A stretch of DNA of 64,000 nucleotides from Paraburkholderia mimosarum LMG 23256 = NBRC 106338 (GTDB taxonomy: Bacteria > Pseudomonadota > Gammaproteobacteria > Burkholderiales > Burkholderiaceae), in NCBI RefSeq assembly GCF_000739815.1, contig NZ_BBJJ01000017.1, forward strand, positions 1-64,000, in the 5' to 3' direction. Numbering within the stretch: position 1 is the stretch's first letter; the number at the start of each line of letters is the position of its first letter. Positions 37,861-47,164 of the stretch are shown piece by piece. A program made the translations under genes and the position numbers. The notes below the pieces were generated by a model. It was not told where the DNA came from and ran no database searches. It worked only from the letters and a program-made list of their open reading frames with translations.

Positions 37861-38511
37861 TTATTGGCCTTGCGTGGTGAGAGCGGCCGAACGGATATAT
37901 GGCGTGGAATCCGAAATGACCGGCTGCTGAGCGAATTGCTGATGTGCCTGAAGATATTCGTCGAGGCGTGCGTCGCGGATGATATTGCCGTCCTGACCGC
38001 CCGTGGCCACCGCCGGCGTGGCGTTCATCGCCACGCGCTGCATGGCGTCGCCCTGCGACTGCACGGCGGCGATTTGCGGCGCGCCTGCCATGCCCACACC
38101 GCGCATTTGCGGCATGACGATCCACGTGAGCGTGGCGGCTGCGGCAGCCACGGCCAACGAAGGCATCACGCGGCGGCGCAGCGCCAGAATGCGGCCCACC
38201 CGCTCATTGCGCCCAGCCCTCGCGCCTTGCGGCTGCGCAAGCGCGGCAGGCGCGAGCAGATGCGGCTCGGCGTCGAAGCGCGCGGCGAAACCCGTCATGA
38301 AGGCGCGGCTCGCGGCCTGACTGAGGGCCAGATCGTCCGAACGCAGCACGTCGCCGATCAGGTGGTACTCCGACCAGGCGGCGCGGCCTTCGCCGTCGAG
38401 TTCAAGAAAATTTCCGTTCAGATGCTCCCCGGCCGACCCTTCGCCGTCGACGAAGGCGGACAGACGCTCGCCGCGCGAGCTTGATACCGATTGCATCGAG
38501 ACCGAACCCAT
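37861..38511 (-). CDS. mucA: Anti-sigma factor MucA/RseA
   Basis: 216 residues from the ATG at 38509-38511, chosen because GGGGAG precedes it by five bases. The N-terminal cytoplasmic part (RGERLSAFVDGEG, WSEYHLIGDVLRSDDL) binds sigma-E. A single membrane segment lies near residues 120-137 (PSLAVAAAAATLTWIVMPQM), and the rest is periplasmic. It holds RpoE inactive until envelope stress triggers its proteolysis. Gene order rpoE-mucA-mucB-degP supports the call, although sequence similarity within this family is low. Confidence 0.9.
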   Translation of the reverse strand: MGSVSMQSVSSSRGERLSAFVDGEGSAGEHLNGNFLELDGEGRAAWSEYHLIGDVLRSDDLALSQAASRAFMTGFAARFDAEPHLLAPAALAQPQGARAGRNERVGRILALRRRVMPSLAVAAAAATLTWIVMPQMRGVGMAGAPQIAAVQSQGDAMQRVAMNATPAVATGGQDGNIIRDARLDEYLQAHQQFAQQPVISDSTPYIRSAALTTQGQ

Positions 38512-38603
38512 GATGCTCCCCATTCCCTAAACAGACGTCCCTGGTGACACCAACATTATCTGGTGAATCGCGTCGCCGCCCGGGGCGGAGCTGGTGGTTG
38601 TTC

Positions 38604-39203
38604 TTACCAGCGCTTGCCTTCCGGAGTGTCCAGCAGCGGACGCAATTTTGCCGCAATGGCTTCCCGTGCGCGGAAAATTCTCGATCTGACCGTGCCGATG
38701 GGGCAACCCATCATCTCGGCAATTTCCTCGTAGCTCAGGCCTTCAATTTCCCGAAGCGTAATGGCGGTGCGCAACTCTTCCGGTAAAACCGCCATCGCAG
38801 CATTGACCGTCTGCGCGATCTGCTTGCTCATCAACATCGACTCGGGCGTGTTGATATCCCTTAGTTGATCGGCGTCCGAGAAAGTTTCCGCTTCTTCTGC
38901 GTCCGCTTCGGTGGAAGTTGGGGCGCGTCTTCCCTGCGTCGCAAGGTAGTTCTTTGCCGTATTGACGGCAATCCGGTACAACCACGTATAGAAAGCCGAT
39001 TCGCCACGAAACTGCGGAAGCGCCCGGTAAGCCTTGATGAAGGCGTCCTGGGCCACGTCCTCGACCTCGGCGGGGTCCCGCACGAGGCGCGAGATCAGCC
39101 GGATGATCTTGCGGTGGTATTTCGAGACCAGGAGCTCGAACGCGGCTTTGTCGCCTTTTTGCACGCGCTCGACCAGAACCTGATCAATTTCTTTTTCGCT
39201 CAC
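38604..39203 (-). CDS. rpoE: RNA polymerase sigma factor RpoE (AlgU/sigma-E)
   Basis: 199 residues. Region 2 contains ELLVSKYHRKIIRLISRLVR and the conserved AQDAFIKAYRALPQFRGES with FYTWLYRIAVNTAKNYL. Region 4 has LREIEGLSYEEIAEMMGCPI and GTVRSRIFRAREAIAAKL. It directs the envelope-stress regulon and is controlled by MucA and MucB encoded downstream. A repeat array at 39272-39304 and a TACAAT box at 39245-39250 lie upstream. Confidence 0.96.
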   Translation of the reverse strand: MSEKEIDQVLVERVQKGDKAAFELLVSKYHRKIIRLISRLVRDPAEVEDVAQDAFIKAYRALPQFRGESAFYTWLYRIAVNTAKNYLATQGRRAPTSTEADAEEAETFSDADQLRDINTPESMLMSKQIAQTVNAAMAVLPEELRTAITLREIEGLSYEEIAEMMGCPIGTVRSRIFRAREAIAAKLRPLLDTPEGKRW

Positions 39204-39244
39204 CTGAAAAATCCGTTAGCACATGGAGTAGACGTGGGGGCACC

Positions 39245-39250
39245 ATTGTA
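39245..39250 (-). promoter_or_regulatory. Candidate -10 box of rpoE
   Basis: TACAAT on the minus strand, 42 bases before the rpoE start. No good -35 box lies 17 bases further out (ACGTGG), and the GTWACA array begins there instead, as expected for an activator-dependent promoter. This is inference. Confidence 0.35.
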
Positions 39251-39271
39251 GCGTCCTCGCCACGGTCCCAC

Positions 39272-39304
39272 GTTACACGAGTAACAGCCGTTACAAGCGT
39301 TACA
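39272..39304. repeat. Four-copy 9-bp GTWACA array upstream of rpoE
   Basis: On the plus strand GTTACA, GTAACA, GTTACA and GTTACA begin at 39272, 39281, 39290 and 39299, exactly nine bases apart with variable 3-bp spacers. It lies in the non-coding spacer between the YgfX-like gene and rpoE. Four phased copies by chance in G+C-rich DNA is unlikely. A binding site for a multimeric regulator of rpoE is the simplest reading. Confidence 0.5.
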
Positions 39305-39315
39305 GCAAGGCACCT

Positions 39316-39813
39316 TCAGCGGCCGGCCGCGCTGCGGGCGCGCACGGCGAGCGCGCGAAAGGCTCCTCGCGCAATGGCGTCGGCAGCGATGAGCACTGTC
39401 GTGCGACGGGCGCCCTGCTCCACGACGAGGGCCAACAGCCATGCACCCCATTGCGAGGCACCGGCAAGACGGCCCGTTGCGAGGCAGGCGCCGTCGCGGG
39501 CATAAGCCGCAAGAAAATCCGGCCCGATTTCGAGGAACGCGGGCTGACTGCGACGCCACGCCGCAGCCGCGAGCGCGCCGGTCGCGAAGAACGCCAACGT
39601 GAGCGGCAAGGCGCGCCAGGCGCCGAGCCATGGGGCAAGCGCCGTCTGGACGGCGGCCGTGGCCAGGCCCAGGCTCGCGGCAACAAGCACTTGCAGCGCG
39701 AGGGAAGGACGCAGGGGAAGAAGCGGCGCGCTCGTGCGCCGCGAGGGGAAACCAGGAGGAAGGCGGCCGGCCGGAGAATCCGGCGCGGCCGCTGTCGCGT
39801 CGTACGCGATCAA
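39316..39813 (-). CDS. YgfX-like small membrane protein
   Basis: 165 residues with a TTG start overlapping the fabF stop (TTGA). After a variable N-terminus, [20 protein letters not shown] and [20 protein letters not shown] form two membrane segments, and a soluble C-terminal half follows. The layout and the LRPS element before the first segment resemble the YgfX family, but identity is low. It probably shares a transcript with fabF. Function is unknown. Confidence 0.5.
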   Translation of the reverse strand: MIAYDATAAAPDSPAGRLPPGFPSRRTSAPLLPLRPSLALQVLVAASLGLATAAVQTALAPWLGAWRALPLTLAFFATGALAAAAWRRSQPAFLEIGPDFLAAYARDGACLATGRLAGASQWGAWLLALVVEQGARRTTVLIAADAIARGAFRALAVRARSAAGR

Positions 39814-41051
39814 GCGTGGCGCTTGAAAACGAGCGTGCCGTTGGTGCCGCCGAACCCGAACGAGTTCTTCAGCGCGACGTCGATCTTCATGTCCCGCGCG
39901 GTGTTCGCGCAGTAGTCCAGGTCACACTCGGGATCCTGGTTGAAGATGTTGATCGTCGGCGGCGAGACCTGGTTGTGCACGGCGAGTACCGTGAACACCG
40001 ACTCCAGACCACCCGCGCCACCCAGCAGGTGGCCCGTCATCGACTTGGTCGAGTTCACGACGATGTCCTTCGCGTGATCGCCGAATGCGCGCTTGATCGC
40101 CGTGGTTTCGGCGATGTCGCCGAGCGGCGTCGAGGTGCCGTGAGCGTTGACCCAGTTCACTTCGTTCGCGTTGACGCCGGCGTTGCGCATTGCGTACTGC
40201 ATGCAGCGGCGCGCGCCGTCGCCGTCTTCGAGCGGAGCAGTCATGTGGTACGCATCGCCGCTCATGCCATAGCCGCCGATTTCCGCGTAGATCCTGGCGC
40301 CGCGCGCCTTCGCGTGCTCGTACTCTTCGAGGACCATGACGCCTGCGCCCTCACCCAGCACGAAGCCGTCGCGATCCTTGTCCCAGGGACGGCTGGCCGT
40401 TGCGGGATCGTCATTGCGCTGCGAGAGCGCACGCGCGGCAGCAAAGCCACCGATGCCGAGCGGCGAGACGGTCGATTCCGCGCCGCCGGCGATCATCACG
40501 TCGCAGTCGCCGTATTCGATCAGACGCGAAGCTTCGCCGATGCAGTGCAGGCCGGTCGTGCAGGCCGTGACCATGGCGAGGTTCGGGCCCTTGAGGCCGT
40601 ACTTGATCGACAGATGGCCCGAGATCATGTTGATGATCGAGGCCGGCACGAAGAACGGCGAAATACGGCGCGGACCGCGGTTGAGCAGTTCGGTTTGCGT
40701 GACTTCGATCATCGGCAGCCCGCCGATGCCCGAGCCGACGTTCACGCCGATCCGCTCGGCGTTCGCTTCAGTGACCTCGAGGCCGCTGTCCTTGATCGCC
40801 TGCATGCCCGCGGCAATGCCGTAATGGATGAACGTATCCATATGGCGCGCTTCTTTCGCCGGCATGTAGTCTTCGACGTTGAAGCCCTTCACCTCGCCGG
40901 CGAAGCGAGTCGAGAAGTTCGTAGCGTCGAACTTCGTGATGTTTGCGATGCCGGACTTCCCGGCGACCAGATTGGCCCAGCCGTCGGCAACATTATTGCC
41001 AACAGGCGAAATCAGCCCCAGGCCTGTAACAACAACTCGTCGACGGCTCAC
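39810..41051 (-). CDS. fabF: 3-oxoacyl-[acyl-carrier-protein] synthase II
   Basis: 413 residues from the GTG at 41049-41051, with AGGGG just upstream. It condenses malonyl-ACP with acyl-ACP in fatty acid elongation. The N-terminus [20 protein letters not shown] is standard. The active-site Cys is in [14 protein letters not shown], the His pair in [11 protein letters not shown] and [14 protein letters not shown], and the end is [14 protein letters not shown]. It follows acpP after a hairpin that may set its level relative to acpP. Confidence 0.96.
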   Translation of the reverse strand: MSRRRVVVTGLGLISPVGNNVADGWANLVAGKSGIANITKFDATNFSTRFAGEVKGFNVEDYMPAKEARHMDTFIHYGIAAGMQAIKDSGLEVTEANAERIGVNVGSGIGGLPMIEVTQTELLNRGPRRISPFFVPASIINMISGHLSIKYGLKGPNLAMVTACTTGLHCIGEASRLIEYGDCDVMIAGGAESTVSPLGIGGFAAARALSQRNDDPATASRPWDKDRDGFVLGEGAGVMVLEEYEHAKARGARIYAEIGGYGMSGDAYHMTAPLEDGDGARRCMQYAMRNAGVNANEVNWVNAHGTSTPLGDIAETTAIKRAFGDHAKDIVVNSTKSMTGHLLGGAGGLESVFTVLAVHNQVSPPTINIFNQDPECDLDYCANTARDMKIDVALKNSFGFGGTNGTLVFKRHA

Positions 41052-41084
41052 GGTAACCCCTTTTCCATAGATGACAAAAACAAA

Positions 41085-41127
41085 AGCCACAGAGGCCACA
41101 GGAAATGCTCCTGTGAGCCCTGTGGCT
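41085..41127 (-). terminator. Attenuator-like hairpin between acpP and fabF
   Basis: AGCCACAG and GGCCACAGGA pair with TCCTGTG-GCC and CTGTGGCT. On the minus strand the stem is followed by TTTTGTTTTTG, only about 30 bases before the fabF start. It probably ends most acpP transcripts and lets a fraction read into fabF. Confidence 0.7.
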
Positions 41128-41243
41128 AGTTGACCGGCAAATGCCCCGCAGCGACTGCGGCAGGCGTACGCGGTTTCACGGGCGAGCCTCCTCGCGGGCC
41201 GTCAGCGCGCACGCGGCGTGCGCGGCCCGGGCAGGAAACAGGC

Positions 41244-41483
41244 TTAGGCCTTGACGTTCGCGCGAGCGTAGTCGATCGCTTGCTGGACCGTCGTGATCTT
41301 CTCGGCTTCCTCGTCCGGGATTTCCATGCCGAATTCGTCTTCGAGGGCCATCACCAGTTCGACGGTGTCGAGCGAGTCGGCGCCCAGGTCGTTCACGAAC
41401 GAAGCCTCGTTCTTGATTTCAGCTTCGGCGACGCCCAGTTGTTCGGCGACGATCTTCTTGACGCGCTGTTCGATGTTGTCCAT
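41244..41483 (-). CDS. acpP: Acyl carrier protein
   Basis: 79 residues, strongly acidic. [20 protein letters not shown] contains Ser37, the phosphopantetheine site filled by AcpS (27346-27756). It is preceded by GGAGG at good spacing. It lies between fabG and fabF, the usual place. Confidence 0.98.
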
Positions 41484-41529
41484 TACCCCTCCAAGGGAAA
41501 AAAGTTAGCTCATGAATGCGAGTGCGCGC

Positions 41530-41543
41530 ATTTTATCAGGTTT
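41530..41543 (-). promoter_or_regulatory. Candidate acpP promoter (extended -10)
   Basis: On the minus strand TGATAAAAT (a TGn element directly before TAAAAT) lies about 45 bases before the acpP start. No strong -35 box was found. An own promoter would fit the high level of acpP expression expected. Confidence 0.35.
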
Positions 41544-41652
41544 GACCTGGCAGAAAAGCGGCGCTCAAAGTTCCGGAATAGCTCTCGCGCGAAGGCGTCC
41601 GTGCAAGGTTTTGCATCAAACGCATCAAGGCGCGGATAGTACCTGAATCCGG

Positions 41653-42402
41653 TTAAGACATGTACATGCCGCCGTTCACGTGCAGCGTCGTGCCCGTGAT
41701 ATAGGCCGCCTGGGGCGACGCGAGAAACGCGACCGCATGCGCGATGTCGTCCGGGCTGCCGAGACGGCCCAGCGGAATCTGCTGCTTGAGTGCGGCCTGC
41801 TGTTCGGCCGGCAGGTCCTTCGTCATGTCGGTGTCGATGAAGCCCGGCGCGACGCAGTTCACGGTGATGCCGCGGCTGCCAATCTCGCGTGCCAGCGCGC
41901 GCGTCATGCCCGCCACGCCGGCCTTCGCGGCGGCATAGTTGGCCTGGCCCGGGTTGCCCGAGGAGCCCACCACCGAGGTGATGTTGATGATGCGGCCCGT
42001 GCGCGCCTTCATCATCGGGCGTAGCACGGCGCGAGAGAGGCGAAACACCGACTTCAGGTTCGTGTCGATGACCGAATCCCACTCGTCGTCCTTCATGCGC
42101 ATCGCCAGGTTGTCCTGCGTGATGCCCGCATTGTTGACGAGGATCGCGAGACCGCCAAATTCCTTGACCGTTGCGTCGATGAGCGCTTCTGCCGCAGCGG
42201 CATCGTTCACGTTGAGAACGGCGCCGCGGCCCTTCACGCCCGCTTCTTCGAAGGCGGCCGAGATGGCTTGCGCGCCGGCTTCGCTCGTCGCGGTGCCGAT
42301 CACCGTCGCACCCTGGCGCGCCAGTTCGAGCGCAATCGCACGGCCGATGCCGCGCGACGCGCCGGTCACGATCGCGGCTTGATTGTCGAGAGTCTTTTCC
42401 AT
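41653..42402 (-). CDS. fabG: 3-oxoacyl-[acyl-carrier-protein] reductase
   Basis: 249 residues. A short-chain dehydrogenase that reduces beta-ketoacyl-ACP with NADPH. The cofactor loop is VTGASRGIGRAIALELA, the NNAGITQDNLAMRMKD segment is FabG-typical, the catalytic Ser is in NITSVVGSSGNPGQ and Tyr/Lys in ANYAAAKAGVAG. It sits between fabD and acpP. Confidence 0.97.
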   Translation of the reverse strand: MEKTLDNQAAIVTGASRGIGRAIALELARQGATVIGTATSEAGAQAISAAFEEAGVKGRGAVLNVNDAAAAEALIDATVKEFGGLAILVNNAGITQDNLAMRMKDDEWDSVIDTNLKSVFRLSRAVLRPMMKARTGRIINITSVVGSSGNPGQANYAAAKAGVAGMTRALAREIGSRGITVNCVAPGFIDTDMTKDLPAEQQAALKQQIPLGRLGSPDDIAHAVAFLASPQAAYITGTTLHVNGGMYMS

Positions 42403-42436
42403 CGTTCGAATCCGTTAGCGGTAGTGGCTTATGCGC

Positions 42437-43375
42437 TTATGCGTTCAGAAGCGCGAGCGTTTCTTCGAGCGACTTCGGGTCGAGCACCGAGGCGCCCGCG
42501 AGATTGCCGTCGATACGCTTGGTGAGGCCCGCAAGCACCTTGCCCGGACCGCATTCGATCACATGCGAGGCGCCCTGCGCCGCAATCGCCTTCACGCATT
42601 CGACCCAGCGCACGGGGCCGGCGGCCTGGCGCACCAGCGCGTCGCGAATCTTTGCGGGATCGGTTTCGAAGGCCACGTCGACGTTGTTCACCACCGGAAT
42701 CTGCGGCGCATTGAGCGTAACGCCCGCGAGGTACTCGCGCAGCTGGTCCGAGGCGGGCTTGAGCAGCGACGAATGAAACGGCGCGGAAACCGGCAGCGGC
42801 AGCGCGCGCTTGGCGCCCTTGCCCTTGGCGATTTCGCAGGCCTTCTCGACCGCGCCCTTGTGACCCGCGATCACGACCTGCGCCGGCGCGTTGAAGTTCA
42901 CGGCTTCGACCACGCCGCCGCTCGCCGCGGCCGCTTCGACGCAAACGGCGCGCACGGCGTCGTCGTCGAGGCCGAGCACGGCAGCCATGCCGCCTTCGCC
43001 GACCGGCACCGCGCCTTGCATCGCCTGCGCGCGAAAGCGCACGAGCGGCACGGCGTCGCGGAACGCGAGCACGCCAGCGGCGACGAGCGCCGTATATTCA
43101 CCGAGGCTGTGGCCCGCGACGATCGCCGGCGCCGGGCCGCCCGCCTGTTGCCACGCGCGGTACACGGCGTAGGCGGCCGTGAGCATGACCGGCTGCGTGT
43201 TGGTGGTGAGATTGAGCTCTTCTGCCGGGCCCTCGGCGATCAGCTTGCCAAGATCCTGGTCGAGCGCGTCGGACGCTTCTTGCAGCGTCTCGCGCACGAC
43301 GGCGTTATCGGCGAAAGCGTCGAGCATGCCGACGGCCTGGGAGCCCTGCCCGGGAAAAACGAACGCGAATTTCAT
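42437..43375 (-). CDS. fabD: Malonyl CoA-acyl carrier protein transacylase
   Basis: 312 residues from the ATG at 43373-43375. It loads malonate onto AcpP. The N-terminus KFAFVFPGQGSQAVGMLDAF and the nucleophile Ser in VAGHSLGEYTALVAAG are family hallmarks; the C-terminal HVIECGPGKVLAGLTKRI is typical. It lies 34 bases upstream of fabG. Confidence 0.97.
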   Translation of the reverse strand: MKFAFVFPGQGSQAVGMLDAFADNAVVRETLQEASDALDQDLGKLIAEGPAEELNLTTNTQPVMLTAAYAVYRAWQQAGGPAPAIVAGHSLGEYTALVAAGVLAFRDAVPLVRFRAQAMQGAVPVGEGGMAAVLGLDDDAVRAVCVEAAAASGGVVEAVNFNAPAQVVIAGHKGAVEKACEIAKGKGAKRALPLPVSAPFHSSLLKPASDQLREYLAGVTLNAPQIPVVNNVDVAFETDPAKIRDALVRQAAGPVRWVECVKAIAAQGASHVIECGPGKVLAGLTKRIDGNLAGASVLDPKSLEETLALLNA

Positions 43376-43501
43376 AACGTCCCCAAATTCGATTAAAACC
43401 GGCGGGCGATGCGCTCGGATGGACCGCTGCCGGCCGCGCACATACCGAATGTCATGTGCGTGCGGCCTGACCGCGGGAGCGCGAAAGCCCGCTCCGGAAG
43501 A

Positions 43502-44491
43502 TTAGAAGCGGATGACCGAGGCGCCCCAGGTGAAGCCGCCGCCCACGCCTTCGATCAGCACGTTGTGGCCGCGCTTGATGCGGCCGTCGCGCACAGCGAT
43601 GTCCAAAGCGAGCGGAATCGAAGCCGCCGACGTGTTGCCGTGCTCGCCAACCGTCACCACCATGCGCTCGGCGGGCAGGCCGAGCTTGCGGCAGGTGCCC
43701 TGCATGATGCGGATGTTGGCCTGGTGCGGAATGAGCCAGTCGATCTGGTCGGCGGTGAGCTGCGCCTTCTCGATTGCCTCGATCGCGACCTTTTCGAGCA
43801 CGTTCACGGCGAGCTTGAACACGGCCTGGCCGTCCATGTGCAGGAACGCGTTGCCCGCGATCACACCGCCGTTGACGTGACCCGGCGTGCACAGGATATG
43901 CGCGTAGCTGCCGTCGGCGTGCAGCGCGCTCGAGAGCACGCCCGGTTCGTCCGACGCCTGGAGCACGACCGCGCCCGCGCCGTCGCCGAACAGCACGCAG
44001 GTGGTGCGGTCGTTGAAATCGAGAATGCGCGAGAAGGTTTCCGCGCCGACCACGAGCGCCGTGCGGTGCTGGCCGCTGCGGATCAGGCTGTCGGCCACCG
44101 AAACGGCGTACGCGAAGCCCGCGCACACGGCCTGCACGTCGAACGCCGCGCCGTGATTGCGGATGCCGAGCTTGTTCTGCAACAGGCAAGCCGTGCTCGG
44201 AAACACGAAATCGGGCGTGGAAGTGGCGACGATGATGAGGTCGATCGTCTGGGGATCGACATCGGCGGCCGCGATCGCGCGCTGCGACGCCGCAAGCGCG
44301 AGGTCGCTCGTCGTGACGTCGGGTGCGGCGAAGTGGCGCGCGTGGATGCCCGTGCGGGCCACGATCCACTCGTCGCTCGTCTCGACGCCTTTCGCGGCGA
44401 GCCGCGTGGCCAGTTCCTGGTTGGTGACGCGATCAGGCGGCAGGTAGCTGCCCGTGCCGATCACGCGGGAATAGAGAGTCGATTGAGCCAT
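43502..44491 (-). CDS. fabH: 3-oxoacyl-[acyl-carrier-protein] synthase III
   Basis: 329 residues. It starts fatty acid synthesis by joining acetyl-CoA and malonyl-ACP. The N-terminus [20 protein letters not shown] is standard; the catalytic Cys is in [11 protein letters not shown], His in IPHQANIRI and Asn in [12 protein letters not shown]. Its ATG shares one base with the plsX stop (TAATG), so translation is coupled. Confidence 0.97.
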   Translation of the reverse strand: MAQSTLYSRVIGTGSYLPPDRVTNQELATRLAAKGVETSDEWIVARTGIHARHFAAPDVTTSDLALAASQRAIAAADVDPQTIDLIIVATSTPDFVFPSTACLLQNKLGIRNHGAAFDVQAVCAGFAYAVSVADSLIRSGQHRTALVVGAETFSRILDFNDRTTCVLFGDGAGAVVLQASDEPGVLSSALHADGSYAHILCTPGHVNGGVIAGNAFLHMDGQAVFKLAVNVLEKVAIEAIEKAQLTADQIDWLIPHQANIRIMQGTCRKLGLPAERMVVTVGEHGNTSAASIPLALDIAVRDGRIKRGHNVLIEGVGGGFTWGASVIRF

Positions 44492-45630
44492 TATGCCTTC
44501 GAGGATGATGCGGCGCCGGGCGGTAAATCGCCCGCCGCCTGGCTGGGCGCGCTGGTCGCCGCCCCGGCTTGTGCGGCTTGCATGTTCTGGGCGCCGCCGG
44601 ACTCGCCTGCCGCCTGTTCGAGCGAACCGGCGTTTTCTTCCATGGCGCGCGCGAGGCGCTCCAGGACGCCATTTTTGACGGCATCATACCCGCGATTGAT
44701 CGCACACTCAAACGCGTAGGCATCGGCCGAGCCGTGGCTCTTGATGACGAGACTCTTCAAGCCGAGCAGCGCGGCGCCGTTGTACTGGCGATGATCGACG
44801 CGCTTTTTGAAGCGCATGAGCACGGGCAGCGCGGCGAGCGCCATGAGCTTCGTGAGCCACGAGCGGCCGAACTCTTCCTTGATCATGTCGTTGAGCATCT
44901 GCGCGAGGCCCTCCGACGTCTTGAGCGCGACATTCCCAACGAAACCGTCACAGACGATGACGTCGACGGTGCCCTTGTAAATGTCGTTGCCTTCGACGTT
45001 GCCGCGGAAATTCAGCGTGCTCGCGCGCAGGAGTTCCCCCGCGCGCTTGATGGTCTCGTTGCCTTTGATGACTTCTTCGCCGATGTTCAGGAGCCCGATC
45101 GTTGGACGATCTTTGCCCTCGAGCGCGGCCACGAGCGCGTGCCCCATCTCCGCGAACTGCAGCAGATGCTGCGGCTCGCAGTCGACGTTCGCGCCAAGGT
45201 CGAGCATCGTCGTGTAGCCGCGCGGGTTCGGAAGTGCGAACGCGATGGCGGGGCGTTCGATGCCGGGAAGCGTCTTGAGCACATAGCGCGACACGGCCAT
45301 GAGCGCGCCCGTGTTGCCGGCGGAAATGCAGGCTTGCGCCTCGCCCTCTTTCACGCGATTGAGTGCGACACGCATGGACGAGTCTTTCTTCTTTCGCAGG
45401 GCGACTTCGACCGGATCGTCCATCTCGACGACCTCGGTGGCGGGCACGACGGTAAGCGCGGGATGGTCCGCCGCCTTCAGCTTCTTCAACTGGGCGCGGA
45501 CCGCCGACTCGACGCCCACGAGCATGAGATGCGCGTCGGGGTGCGAGCGGACGAAATGGACTGCGGCAGGCACCGTCACGGACGGGCCGTGGTCGCCTCC
45601 CATGCAATCTATCGTGAGCTTAACAGTCAT
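44491..45630 (-). CDS. plsX: Phosphate acyltransferase PlsX
   Basis: 379 residues. It converts acyl-ACP to acyl-phosphate, the first step of phospholipid synthesis by the PlsX-PlsY route. [20 protein letters not shown] is the signature start; [40 protein letters not shown] and [20 protein letters not shown] are conserved. The last ~40 residues are an Ala/Gly/Ser/Gln-rich tail absent from shorter homologues. A terminator-like hairpin separates it from rpmF. Confidence 0.95.
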   Translation of the reverse strand: MTVKLTIDCMGGDHGPSVTVPAAVHFVRSHPDAHLMLVGVESAVRAQLKKLKAADHPALTVVPATEVVEMDDPVEVALRKKKDSSMRVALNRVKEGEAQACISAGNTGALMAVSRYVLKTLPGIERPAIAFALPNPRGYTTMLDLGANVDCEPQHLLQFAEMGHALVAALEGKDRPTIGLLNIGEEVIKGNETIKRAGELLRASTLNFRGNVEGNDIYKGTVDVIVCDGFVGNVALKTSEGLAQMLNDMIKEEFGRSWLTKLMALAALPVLMRFKKRVDHRQYNGAALLGLKSLVIKSHGSADAYAFECAINRGYDAVKNGVLERLARAMEENAGSLEQAAGESGGAQNMQAAQAGAATSAPSQAAGDLPPGAASSSKA

Positions 45631-45653
45631 GGAATGCGACGAATTTCAGGCAC

Positions 45654-45684
45654 AAAAAAGCGGCAGTAGAATGCCGCCTTTTTT
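45654..45684 (-). terminator. Terminator after rpmF
   Basis: GCGGCA and TGCCGC pair around a 6-nt loop, with flanking A and T tracts. On the minus strand it ends in T6, about 25 bases before the plsX start, so some read-through into plsX is likely. Confidence 0.75.
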
Positions 45685-45776
45685 GCCGAGCCGAAATATG
45701 GTCAAGCGAACGGAATCGTCAGATGTTGCGCGGTGTCGCCCCTTGCGGGTCGATACTGCGCCACACGCTGAAACGA

Positions 45777-45956
45777 TTAATCGTTCTTGGTCTTGACGAC
45801 TTTCTTGCCGCGGTAGTAGCCGTTCGGGCTGATGTGGTGACGCAGATGCACTTCACCGGTGCTCGGCTCGACGGCCAGCGGCGCGCCCGTGAGGAAATCG
45901 TGCGAGCGGTGCATACCGCGCTTCGACGGCGACTTCTTGTTTTGTTGAACTGCCAT
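45777..45956 (-). CDS. rpmF: 50S ribosomal protein L32
   Basis: 59 residues from the ATG at 45954-45956. [20 protein letters not shown] and [18 protein letters not shown] match L32. This version has no zinc-binding Cys pairs. The yceD-rpmF-plsX order is conserved. Confidence 0.97.
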   Translation of the reverse strand: MAVQQNKKSPSKRGMHRSHDFLTGAPLAVEPSTGEVHLRHHISPNGYYRGKKVVKTKND

Positions 45957-46113
45957 GATAACTCCTGAAAATTTTCCGAATTCTAACACAGCCCGATCCG
46001 GCCGCCGCCACCCTGGGGGTGGCCGGACTCCGGGCTCAGGCCCACGCGTCTGGTACTGCCCGCCCCGTACAGTTGCCTAACGTTACGAACCAGGTTACGA
46101 ACCAGGTTTCCCG

Positions 46114-46755
46114 TTAGTGCTTGTTGCCGGGACCGTCCTTCCTGAGCGATTCGAGCGCCGCAAACGGGTTCACGCGCTCTTCCGACTCGATTTCCTGCTC
46201 TGGCACGTCATCCACGGAATCCACGCCGTCTGCGCCATCGGCACCCGAGGCGAGACTTTCGTGCACTTCCGGACAGACTTCGTGCTTCGGCACCAGCGGC
46301 AGCGAGAGCAACAGCTCCTCTTCGATCAAGTCGACGAGATCGAAATGGCGCGAGCCCACGATCACTTCGACTTCATCGTCGTCGAGCGGAAACTCGTCCG
46401 CCTCTTCTTCCGTCTGGACGATACGGAAGGTCGCATCCGCATTGAATGCCTGCTCGTAGGGAGCGAGGCACCGTTGGCAGTTCAACCATGCGCTGCCGTG
46501 AACCACGAGCTGCAGGTATGGTTGCGGCGCCTCGGCGCCGTCGTCCTGCAATTCTTGCCGCGTCGAACCCGCAGCCTGCCAGGTGAACGCAGTGTCGCGA
46601 TCTGGCGCCTCGACCGGGACTTCGTTTAACATGCGCGGCAGTTGCGAGAGACGCACGGCACCCGCTGCCTCGCGCCCGCTGCGCGCGAATTCGAAGATAT
46701 CGAGGTCGCGCGGATTCAGACCAGCGCCAGCAGACTTGTCCAGATGTTCGGTCAT
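46114..46755 (-). CDS. yceD: DUF177/YceD family protein
   Basis: 213 residues. The C-x2-C segment LNCQRCLAPYEQAFNADATF and the second pair region EELLLSLPLVPKHEVCPEVH identify the DUF177 family, linked to 23S rRNA accumulation and always near rpmF. An acidic stretch (EEEADEFPLDDDEVEV) and a C-terminal NPFAALESLRK are typical. It lies upstream of rpmF. Confidence 0.93.
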   Translation of the reverse strand: MTEHLDKSAGAGLNPRDLDIFEFARSGREAAGAVRLSQLPRMLNEVPVEAPDRDTAFTWQAAGSTRQELQDDGAEAPQPYLQLVVHGSAWLNCQRCLAPYEQAFNADATFRIVQTEEEADEFPLDDDEVEVIVGSRHFDLVDLIEEELLLSLPLVPKHEVCPEVHESLASGADGADGVDSVDDVPEQEIESEERVNPFAALESLRKDGPGNKH

Positions 46756-47164
46756 GTGCGCTCTCCTGCTTCAAGTCATGCTTCAAGGCTTGCGGCCGGA
46801 ATGCGGCGCGAAAGCCGGGATGGCTCCCAGCGAACCAGCCCGATCCAACCCTTTACCGGCCATCGGCACGCAGCACCGCCAGCAAGGTCTTCCGAACCGC
46901 GGCGCCGCAAAAACGGCGCGCAGACAAAAGACGTGCGACGAGAGCGTACCAATGAAAAGCCCAAAATCATATCGCCTTTATCTTTGCGAGTCAAACACTT
47001 AAGCTCGCGTACGAAAGTGCCTGTATGGTGCCTGTTCAGCCGGGGTTTCGCGCCCTTCTCATGAAGCGCTGCGGCGAATCCGCTCCGTTCCACAGCCGCT
47101 ATCAACACGGGCCTTCCCGCGCCACAGCCACCATCACCACCGATTCCCCTATTGCCAATCGACC
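46756..47164. other. Divergent intergenic region, nothing recognised
   Basis: 409 bases between the yceD and maf starts. It should carry the promoter for the yceD-rpmF-plsX run. A somewhat A+T-richer patch near 46950-47000 is the likeliest promoter area, but no clear boxes were found. Confidence 0.4.

Noticed and set aside
46756..47164. Possible small RNA or riboswitch upstream of yceD or maf
   Set aside because: There is no convincing stem with a U-run and no known aptamer core.
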